DNA from: Pilimelia columellifera | GTDB taxonomy: Bacteria > Actinomycetota > Actinomycetes > Mycobacteriales > Micromonosporaceae | DNA length: 64,000 nt | Direction: 5' to 3' | Assembly (NCBI RefSeq): GCF_039532605.1 | Contig: NZ_BAAARY010000009.1 | Coordinates: forward strand, 1 to 64,000 | The notes under the pieces: generated by a model | Database searches by the model: none | What the model saw: the letters and a program-made list of their open reading frames with translations, nothing else | What the model was told of the DNA's origin: nothing | Shown here: in pieces, positions 1 through 6,227 of the stretch | How positions within the stretch are numbered: position 1 is the first letter of the stretch | How the letters are laid out: every line of letters begins with the position of its first letter | Program-made: the position numbers and the translations under genes

Positions 1-143
1 TGAAAGTTTGTCCACAACATACAGACGATCACGCGGTGGCCGCCCCACGTCCAGCCCCGAACCCGCAGGTCAGACCCTGAAGTACGGCTGTCGTACTAGA
101 CCGCTGCTATCCGCTGATAGCCGGTGTCCGTGCGGGTGCGGTC
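1..143. other. Left edge of the window, inside an integrative element
   Basis: No complete gene can be supported here. In the third plus frame the sequence is open from the window edge to a TGA at 78-80, so it could be the last 26 codons of a gene that lies to the left, but nothing in that short stretch is recognisable. The rest is GC-rich and has no clear hairpin. The neighbouring excisionase-like and integrase genes suggest it belongs to the same mobile element. Confidence 0.3.
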
Positions 144-254
144 GTGCCGCGGGGTTCGTTCTTCCAACTCCGCAACATCCGAGCCGCCCGCACCGCAGGC
201 GACCCGCAATGGCTGGTATCCGCCGAAGACCTGATCCTGTTCGGGAGGACCTAA
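144..254 (+). CDS. Small hypothetical protein coupled to the excisionase-like gene
   Basis: This 36-residue frame begins at a GTG and ends with TAA at 252-254. The stop shares one base with the ATG of the next gene (TAATG), an arrangement typical of translational coupling and the main reason to list it. The product is basic, starts roughly MPRGSFFQL and ends SAEDLILFGRT. I do not recognise a family. The frame is open upstream to a stop at 78-80, so the start is uncertain, and the stretch could be the remnant of a longer protein. Its place before an excisionase-like gene would suit a small accessory gene of an integrative element; that is inference. Confidence 0.3.
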   Translation: MPRGSFFQLRNIRAARTAGDPQWLVSAEDLILFGRT

Positions 255-469
255 TGACCAACAATCACAGCGTGTGGACTATCGAACGGATGCGGGGCCT
301 CGGTGTCACTACCGATGTGGTGACCGCCGGATCGATCCTCGGGATCGGCCGGACAACTGCGTACCAACTCGCCCGCACTGGCGCTTTTCCCGTTCCGGTG
401 TTGCGGGCGGGGAACAAGTATCTGGTCGCCGTCGCCCATCTGCTGGACGCCATCGGCGCGGAAAAGTAG
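254..469 (+). CDS. Excisionase-like helix-turn-helix protein
   Basis: A 71-residue DNA-binding protein. The segment from about residue 22 to 45 (VTAGSILGIGRTTAYQLART) has the layout of the MerR/excisionase-type helix-turn-helix: a helix, a Gly turn, then a recognition helix with TTAYQLA. This is followed by a PVPVLRAGNKYLV beta wing, where the family usually has a K-V-G-x-x-W/Y-like motif. The frame is open further upstream, but this ATG is preceded by GGGAGGAC at 243-250, so I chose it. It lies 158 bases before the integrase on the same strand. Such proteins act as recombination directionality factors or small repressors in actinomycete integrative elements, and either role is possible here. 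Confidence 0.75.
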   Translation: MTNNHSVWTIERMRGLGVTTDVVTAGSILGIGRTTAYQLARTGAFPVPVLRAGNKYLVAVAHLLDAIGAEK

Positions 470-562
470 CGAGGCCAGCCCGCCGCCGATACGGCGTTCG
501 GGTTGTTTCGAGGTGGACTTGATCGCGGTCGGGTTCCCGGCATGGATGCACAACTGACACCA

Positions 563-602
563 CCGGCCAGCGGATTCCACATTCCTGAAATCCGCTGGCC
601 GG
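563..602. repeat. Perfect 14-bp inverted repeat upstream of the integrase
   Basis: The arms ccggccagcggatt (563-576) and aatccgctggccgg (589-602) pair perfectly around a 12-base loop. The right arm ends 9 bases before the integrase ribosome binding site (612-620). There is no T-run on the plus strand. It could be an operator for the upstream HTH protein, an attenuating hairpin in the integrase leader, or a terminator for the small genes. The sequence alone cannot separate these. Confidence 0.6.
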
Positions 603-627
603 TCCCGTACCAGGAAAGGGACAATCC

Positions 628-2106
628 GTGAAAGGCAGCACCTACAAGCGATGCGGATGCCGCGACACCACCGGGAAAGCACTCGGGAAAGCCTGCCCCA
701 AGCTGCGGCGCGGTCGTGGTGACTGGAGCCCCCACCACGGCGCCTGGCACTACCAGATCGAACTACCGGCCACCACCACCGGCAAGCGCCGCCCCTTGCG
801 GGCCGGCAGCTTCGCCAACCAGACCGAGGCCGAAGTCGAGCTGAACCGGGTCCGCGACGCCCTCGCCCTGGCCGACGCCAGCGACCCGGCAGAACTGGCG
901 GCAGTCGGAGACCTGATCGAAGCGTCAGTACGGACCGGCCAGAAAGCACCCACCACCGAGCAGGTCCGGCGGATGCTGTTCCTCGGCCGCGACAGCGCCT
1001 CCATGCCCACCACCGGGCAGTGGCTCGCCGAATGGCTAGCCGGACGCAAGGGCTTAGAGCCGGGCACGGCCCGCTCCTACGAAGGTCACCTGCGGCTCTA
1101 CCTGGTCCCCCACCTCGGCACGGTGCGGCTGGACAAGCTGCGGGTCGGGCACCTCGACGCCATGTTCGACGCCATCACCGAACGCAACGACCAGATCACC
1201 ACCTTCCGAGCAAGCAGGGACGAGGCCAAGCGGGCTCTGGTGCGCGGGATGCGGCCGGTGGGACCGGCGACGATGCAGCGGATCCGGGCCACGCTGCGGG
1301 TGGCGTTGAACACCGCGATCAAGCAGCGGCTCATCGACTTCAACGCGGCCAGCCACGTCGAACTGCCCTCCGCCCGCTCCCCCAAGGCGCTGGTGTGGAC
1401 CGCCGAGCGGGTCAAACGGTGGAAGAACACCGGGACGGTCGCGTCGCCGGTCATGGTGTGGACACCCGCCCAGACCGGGGCGTTCCTCGACCACGCCGCC
1501 GCAGCCGACGACCCGCTTTATGCCCTCTACCACCTGGTTGCGCACATCGGTTTGCGGCGCGGGGAAGCTTGCGGGCTGCACTGGGCGGACCTCGACCTCG
1601 ACGCCGGGCAAGTCACGGTGCGGTGGCAGATCACCCAACTCGGCTGGGCCACCCAACTTCGGACCCCCAAGACCGCGAGCAGTGAGCACAGCATCGCCAT
1701 CGACGCCGGCACCATCGCCGTCCTGCGAGCGCATCGGCTTCGTCAGCGCAAGCACCGGCTCGCCGCCGGTCAAGCCTGGACCGACACCGGGCTGGTGTTC
1801 ACTACGGCGATCGGGGCGGCGCTGCACCCGGCGGACGTGACCGGTCACTTTCAACACCTGGGCCGACAGGCGGGGCTGCCGCCGATCCGGCTGCACGACC
1901 TGCGCCACGGCGCCGCGACGTTGGCGCTGGCCGCCGGGGTGGACATGAAGACCGTGCAGGAGATGCTGCGGCACTCCTCATACAAAGTCACCGCTGACAC
2001 CTACGCCAGCGTCCTACCCGAGATCGCCACCGCCGCCGCCGAGAAAACCGCCGCGATCATCCCCCGCCGAGTCCTACCCGTGGCAGAGGGCCGCATAGCC
2101 GGCTGA
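628..2106 (+). CDS. int: Tyrosine recombinase / phage-type integrase
   Basis: A 492-residue site-specific recombinase that would integrate and excise the mobile element at tRNA-Lys. The catalytic set is complete. It has Arg310 in GLRRGE, a Lys in the TPK turn near 348, His423-x-x-Arg426 in LHDLRHG, His449 in LRHSS and the nucleophile Tyr459 in TADTYAS. The N-terminal 120 residues are Cys- and basic-rich, as in arm-binding domains of actinomycete integrases. A core-binding SAM-like domain spans about 125-245. The GTG start is preceded by AGGAAAGGG at seven bases. The gene points at the 3' end of tRNA-Lys, the usual layout of an element integrated in that tRNA. All expected motifs are present, so it appears intact. 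Confidence 0.95.
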   Translation: MKGSTYKRCGCRDTTGKALGKACPKLRRGRGDWSPHHGAWHYQIELPATTTGKRRPLRAGSFANQTEAEVELNRVRDALALADASDPAELAAVGDLIEASVRTGQKAPTTEQVRRMLFLGRDSASMPTTGQWLAEWLAGRKGLEPGTARSYEGHLRLYLVPHLGTVRLDKLRVGHLDAMFDAITERNDQITTFRASRDEAKRALVRGMRPVGPATMQRIRATLRVALNTAIKQRLIDFNAASHVELPSARSPKALVWTAERVKRWKNTGTVASPVMVWTPAQTGAFLDHAAAADDPLYALYHLVAHIGLRRGEACGLHWADLDLDAGQVTVRWQITQLGWATQLRTPKTASSEHSIAIDAGTIAVLRAHRLRQRKHRLAAGQAWTDTGLVFTTAIGAALHPADVTGHFQHLGRQAGLPPIRLHDLRHGAATLALAAGVDMKTVQEMLRHSSYKVTADTYASVLPEIATAAAEKTAAIIPRRVLPVAEGRIAG

Positions 2107-2231
2107 CGGCCTCACACCCCCAACCCACAGCAGAACCCCGGGCCACGGCCCACAGGCCGCTGACGGGCAGATCACGCCGCCACCCACCCGCCGACACCGG
2201 TCATCCGGCCCGGACAGGGGTGTCCCCGACC

Positions 2232-2253
2232 GTCGATCACACGTCGATCACAC
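2232..2253. repeat. Tandem 11-bp direct repeat near the attachment site
   Basis: The unit gtcgatcacac occurs twice without a gap between the integrase stop and tRNA-Lys. Short direct repeats in this position are often arm-type binding sites of the neighbouring integrase, so I propose that role. The repeats are seen directly; the function is inferred. Confidence 0.45.
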
Positions 2254-2273
2254 AAAGATCCACATGCGACAAA

Positions 2274-2318
2274 AAACAGGCCCTGACCACGGGAGTTTTC
2301 CCAGGTCAGGGCCTGTTT
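2274..2318 (-). terminator. Hairpin terminator of tRNA-Lys
   Basis: The 15-base arms at 2274-2288 and 2304-2318 are perfect complements and enclose a 15-base loop. Read on the minus strand the hairpin follows tRNA-Lys and continues into TTTTTT at 2271-2276, so it fits an intrinsic terminator for the tRNA. It also faces the end of the integrase gene and could stop transcription from both sides. Confidence 0.8.
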
Positions 2319-2325
2319 ACGTCTG

Positions 2326-2398
2326 TGCGCCGCCAGGGACTCGAACCCCGAACCCGCGGATTAAGAGTCCGCTGCTCTGCCAGTTGAGCTAGCGGCGC
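2326..2398 (-). tRNA. tRNA-Lys (CTT)
   Basis: The minus strand folds as a full 73-base tRNA. It has a 7-bp acceptor stem (GCGCCGC with GCGGCGC), a D arm, an anticodon loop CTCTTAA giving anticodon CTT, a variable loop and a T arm with TTCGAGT. The discriminator base is A and CCA is not encoded. The 3' end faces the integrase, so this gene is the likely attachment site of the element to its left. Confidence 0.95.
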
Positions 2399-2598
2399 TC
2401 ACTGACAACGGGGAGAACCTTAGCACGGAGGCCGGGCGCCCAAGAAAGCCCTCTGGTCACCGCTTGACATCGATCGGGCGCGCCGGTGGGGCGATCGTCC
2501 CGAACCTCTTCCCCGTGTGATCGAATCACGGCACTCACCGATGTGCCGTGACCTGCGGATACGTTGGATTGAGCGGGGACCGTGGAAAGGCTCGGGGG

Positions 2599-3861
2599 AT
2601 GACGTACGAGGGCCGTTGGACGACGACTGGGCTGGCTTTGGCCGTAGTGCTAGCGGGCGCGGGATGCGATCGCGGGGGGACGTCGTCGGTCGCTGGACTG
2701 GCTGCGACGAGCGCAGCGCCGACCGTCCCGTTGACGTTGGCGGTGACACCGGTAACGAATGCCCACGGTGTTCCGATCAGCGCTGAGGTGACGACGAAGG
2801 TCGCCGGCGGGTCGGTCAGCTCCGTGACCGTTGTCGACGGGACGGGCCGGCCGTTGGCCGGGACGATGCGTGCGGACGGCACGTCATGGGTGCCGTCGCG
2901 TCCGCTCGAGTTCGGGCGGACCTACACGGCGACGGTCGTGGCGGCTGCGACGGACGGCCGCCGCGAGACGCGCCGGACGACGTTCACGACGGCCGCTCGC
3001 CGATCGGTCCCGGAGCTGGGCTCGGGGCTGTACCTGTTCACCGGTAACACCTACGGGGTGGCGATGCCGGTGGTGGCGGAGTTCGTGCCGGGGGTTCCGG
3101 CGCGGGACCGGGCTGCGGTGCAGCGGAGGCTGTTCGTGCAGAGCGCGCCGTCGCAGCCGGGGGTGTGGCACTGGACGGCAAGCGGCGCCCAGGCGTTCTA
3201 CCGGCCACCGGCCTACTGGCGCCCGGGCACGAGGATCGCCGTCCGGTTGGGGTTGGCTGGTCTGCGGCTCAGCAACGGGCGGCAGGGGACGCGTGACCGG
3301 TCGGCCAGCATAACCATCGGTCGTCCGTTGTCGATGTTGGTCGACAACCGAACCAAGATGATGACGGTGACCCGCGACGGCAAGGTCGCGCGCCGCATTC
3401 CGGTGAGCCTGGGCAAGCGAAGCACGCCGTCGTCAAGCGGCACGTTGGTGGTGATGGAGAAAGCCACCTCGACGATCTTCGACACCCGCGCGGAGCTTGG
3501 TCCGGCTGAGGGGTACCGGACCCGCATCTCCTACGCGCAGAGGCTGACCTGGGGCGGCGAGTTCATCCACTCGGCCCCGTGGTCGGTGGGCGACCAGGGC
3601 CGACGCAACGTGTCGCACGGTTGCGTCAACATCGCCCCCGGCCATGCCGCCTGGCTATTCCGGCAGACCCTCATCGGCGACCCGGTGGTGGTGCGCGGCA
3701 CCGAAACGAAGATCACTGACGGCAACGGTTGGACCGCTTGGGCGATGCCGTGGCAGGAGCACATCCGCTCGAGCGCGCTTCCGGTGCCGGAACCGCTCAG
3801 ATCTGCTGGCCAAACGGCCGATGTACAGGTAGCACAAAGGGTCGTTACCTCGCGTCTGTGA
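2599..3861 (+). CDS. L,D-transpeptidase, YkuD family lipoprotein (copy 1)
   Basis: A 420-residue cell-wall enzyme that would form 3-3 cross-links in peptidoglycan or attach proteins to it. An N-terminal hydrophobic stretch ends in a lipobox-like LAGAGC, so it is probably a lipoprotein outside the membrane. Two immunoglobulin-like domains of the actinobacterial Ldt type span about residues 40-245, and the YkuD catalytic domain follows. The active-site motif SHGCVN carries His340 and Cys342. The ATG at 2599 places the signal sequence at the N-terminus; an in-frame ATG 51 bases earlier would add a polar leader. The next gene is a close paralogue in the same orientation 101 bases downstream, which points to tandem duplication. 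Confidence 0.9.
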   Translation: MTYEGRWTTTGLALAVVLAGAGCDRGGTSSVAGLAATSAAPTVPLTLAVTPVTNAHGVPISAEVTTKVAGGSVSSVTVVDGTGRPLAGTMRADGTSWVPSRPLEFGRTYTATVVAAATDGRRETRRTTFTTAARRSVPELGSGLYLFTGNTYGVAMPVVAEFVPGVPARDRAAVQRRLFVQSAPSQPGVWHWTASGAQAFYRPPAYWRPGTRIAVRLGLAGLRLSNGRQGTRDRSASITIGRPLSMLVDNRTKMMTVTRDGKVARRIPVSLGKRSTPSSSGTLVVMEKATSTIFDTRAELGPAEGYRTRISYAQRLTWGGEFIHSAPWSVGDQGRRNVSHGCVNIAPGHAAWLFRQTLIGDPVVVRGTETKITDGNGWTAWAMPWQEHIRSSALPVPEPLRSAGQTADVQVAQRVVTSRL

Positions 3862-3962
3862 GCCGGTTTCTACTGATCGGGCTCCATATGGCTCCAACCG
3901 TGGGTGGGCCGTTGTCGTCACGGTGAGGCACCATGGGTGTGGGACTGATCAGTGAGGGGACG

Positions 3963-5255
3963 ATGCGCGCCAGGTTCAACAACACCGGGTCGGCTGCGGG
4001 CAACGACATCGCCGGGCACGCGCCGATTGGCGACGCGCGCCCGGCATCGTCCCATGCACGGTTGCGACGCGGCTTGCTGGCCGCAGGGCTCATCGGCATC
4101 CTGGCATTGTCGGCCGCGTGCAGCGGTGACGAGGGGCCCGCCCGCTGGACCAACGGCGGCGCCGGCGCCGGCGAGGACGCCGCCGGCCCGCGGCTGGGCG
4201 CGGCCGTCACCAGCCCTGCCGCGAACGCCACCGGCGTCGCTCCGTCGCCGGTGCTGACCTTCACCACGCAGGAAGCCGCCTCGACCGAGTTGGCCGTTGT
4301 CGACGCGGACGGTCGTCCGGTCGCGGGAACGCTTGAGGCCGACGAGGGCCGCTGGAAGCCGAGGGACCCGCTGCGGTGGGGCGTCACGTACACCGCCACC
4401 GTCACGGTGACCGGCGCCGACGGCAAGACCGCGACGACCGCGAGTTCCTTCACGACGATGGAACGCCCCGACAAGCTGGTCAATGTGAGCAGCTTCCTCG
4501 GCGACGGGCAGACTGTCGGCGTCGGCATGCCCGTCATGGTCAATTTTGGTCGGGAGGTTCCGCCGAAGCTCCGTGACGACGTGCAGCGCCGAATGGCGGT
4601 CGTGAGCACCCCGCGCCAGGTCGGGGCGTGGCACTGGGTCGACGGCGACACCGTCCACTACCGTCCGAAGACCTTCTGGCGTGCGGGCAGCAAGGTTTCC
4701 GTCCGGATCGCCGCGCGTGGCATCCCGATGGGTGACGGCTGGTTCGGCGGCGCGGACCTCAGCGTGAACTTCAACATCGGCCCGTCCCTGATCATGACTG
4801 TTGACAACAAGGCCAAGTCGATGGTCGTGCGGCGCGACGGCGCCGTCGTCCGGACCATCCCGGTCAGCCTCGGCAAGCCGAAGACCCCGTCTTCCAGCGG
4901 CACCATGCTGGTGATGGAGCGGCTACGGAAGACCGTTTTCGACACGGTCGAGGAGTTGGGTCCGGAGGAGGGCTACCGAACCAAGATCGAGTACGCGCAG
5001 CGGCTGACGTGGGGTGGCGAGTTCATCCACTCCGCGCCGTGGTCGGTGGCGTCGCAGGGGCGGGCCAACGTCTCGCACGGCTGCGTCAACATGTCCCCGG
5101 AGAACGCCGAGTGGCTGTTCAAGCAGACGAAGCTCGGTGACGTGGTCACGGTCAAGGGCACCGAGGTGAGCCTCCGCCAAGGCAATGGCTGGACCGACTG
5201 GAACCTGAGCTGGGACCAGTACGTCAAGGGCAGCGCGCTCCCGGTCAGCGGGTAG
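3963..5255 (+). CDS. L,D-transpeptidase, YkuD family lipoprotein (copy 2)
   Basis: A 430-residue paralogue of the preceding gene with the same plan: a hydrophobic export signal ending near LSAAC, Ig-like domains, then a YkuD domain. SHGCVN carries the catalytic Cys374. The segment ITYA/EYAQRLTWGGEFIHSAPWS is nearly identical in both copies, while the N-terminal halves have diverged. I chose the ATG at 3963 because GAGGGG lies five bases before it; an ATG at 3933 is in frame. The two genes lack a terminator between them, and a strong hairpin follows this one. The family is resistant to most penicillins and sensitive to carbapenems; nothing in the sequence bears on that here. Confidence 0.9.
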   Translation: MRARFNNTGSAAGNDIAGHAPIGDARPASSHARLRRGLLAAGLIGILALSAACSGDEGPARWTNGGAGAGEDAAGPRLGAAVTSPAANATGVAPSPVLTFTTQEAASTELAVVDADGRPVAGTLEADEGRWKPRDPLRWGVTYTATVTVTGADGKTATTASSFTTMERPDKLVNVSSFLGDGQTVGVGMPVMVNFGREVPPKLRDDVQRRMAVVSTPRQVGAWHWVDGDTVHYRPKTFWRAGSKVSVRIAARGIPMGDGWFGGADLSVNFNIGPSLIMTVDNKAKSMVVRRDGAVVRTIPVSLGKPKTPSSSGTMLVMERLRKTVFDTVEELGPEEGYRTKIEYAQRLTWGGEFIHSAPWSVASQGRANVSHGCVNMSPENAEWLFKQTKLGDVVTVKGTEVSLRQGNGWTDWNLSWDQYVKGSALPVSG

Positions 5256-5285
5256 TCGGGGCCCCTCGGCCCAGCCGCACGCGTC

Positions 5286-5330
5286 GAACGAACAAGCCGG
5301 TCCCGAATCCGGGGACCGGCTTGTTCGTTC
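5286..5330. terminator. Bidirectional terminator between ldt copy 2 and tRNA-His
   Basis: Perfect 19-base arms at 5286-5304 and 5312-5330 enclose a 7-base loop. The right side runs into TTCTCTT. It ends the L,D-transpeptidase transcript and also lies just past the 3' end of tRNA-His on the opposite strand, so it probably serves both. Confidence 0.85.
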
Positions 5331-5336
5331 TCTTGG

Positions 5337-5410
5337 GGTGATCGACGGGACTTGAACCCGCGACCCCCGGGACCACAACCCGGTGCTCTGCCAACTGAGC
5401 TACGACCACC
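5337..5410 (-). tRNA. tRNA-His (GTG)
   Basis: The minus strand gives a complete tRNA with anticodon GTG in the loop TTGTGGT. The acceptor stem has the extra 5' G (position -1, base 5410) opposite discriminator C73, the identity feature of tRNA-His. The T arm contains TTCAAGT, and CCA is not encoded. Confidence 0.95.
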
Positions 5411-5552
5411 ATGACCATTCAGGCGCCCGCCCGAAGGATCTGCGGACTTGGAATCCGCGTGAGCATCCAGGCGCTGAGCCCGGACGCTGATCCATGATAA
5501 CTGTCCTACGCCACAATCCGACGAGCGGGTTGGCGCCGCGCGTCCACCCATG

Positions 5553-6149
5553 TCAGAGCTCCGCTGCGATCGCCTTCGCCGTGGTCACGTCAGGACCGGG
5601 CTGCGGGACGAACAGGGTGCGCCGGTAGTACTCCAACTCGCGGATGCTCTCCCGGATGTCGGCCAGCGCCCGGTGCTCCAACCCTTTGGCTGGCTGCCCG
5701 AAATAGACCCTGGGGTACCAGCGTCGGCACAGTTCCTTGATCGACGAGACATCGATCATCCGGTAGTGCAGGTGGGCGTCGAGCCGGGGCATGTCACGGG
5801 CGATGAACCCTCGGTCGGTGGCGATGGAGTTCCCGCACAGCGGCGCGGTCCTCGGATCGGGGACGTGGGCGGTGATGTACCCCAGCACCCGGTCCTCGGC
5901 CTCGGCGACCGAGATCGTGGAACGGCGTACCTCCTCGGTGAGCCCCGACTTGGCATGCATGTCGCGCACCACGTCTGGCATGCCGACGAGCGCCGCCTCA
6001 CCCGCCGAGATGACGATGTCAACGCCGTCGCCCAGCACGTTGAGGTCGGCATCGGTCACCAGGACGGCGACCTCGATCAGGGCGTCCTTACCGAGGTCGA
6101 GCCCGGTCATCTCACAATCGATCCAGACAAGAAGATCAGCCACGTTCAC
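5553..6149 (-). CDS. orn: Oligoribonuclease
   Basis: A roughly 198-residue 3'-5' exoribonuclease that degrades the last two- to five-nucleotide RNA fragments, and linear pGpG, to mononucleotides in the cytoplasm. The DEDDh motifs are visible: WIDCEMTGLD at the N-terminus, an internal DRGFIARDMP, and HRALADIRESI at the C-terminus with the catalytic His and Asp. I chose the GTG that gives VNVADLLVWIDCEM, since upstream TTG or CTG starts would add residues outside the family. A second GTG two codons on is equally possible. It is a single gene with its promoter side facing the 725-residue membrane protein. Confidence 0.95.
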   Translation of the reverse strand: MNVADLLVWIDCEMTGLDLGKDALIEVAVLVTDADLNVLGDGVDIVISAGEAALVGMPDVVRDMHAKSGLTEEVRRSTISVAEAEDRVLGYITAHVPDPRTAPLCGNSIATDRGFIARDMPRLDAHLHYRMIDVSSIKELCRRWYPRVYFGQPAKGLEHRALADIRESIRELEYYRRTLFVPQPGPDVTTAKAIAAEL

Positions 6150-6227
6150 CAGCCTACTCAGGCGGCGACACAACGCCGGACGGTCATCAGCCAGATTGGC
6201 ACGTCGTGCCGGCCCATTCGCCCCCTT

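Noticed and set aside
5442..5458. Hairpin gcgga-cttggaa-tccgc that looks like an anticodon arm
   Set aside because: It has the right stem and 7-base loop, but no acceptor stem or T arm can be built around it. I treat it as chance or a very old tRNA remnant.
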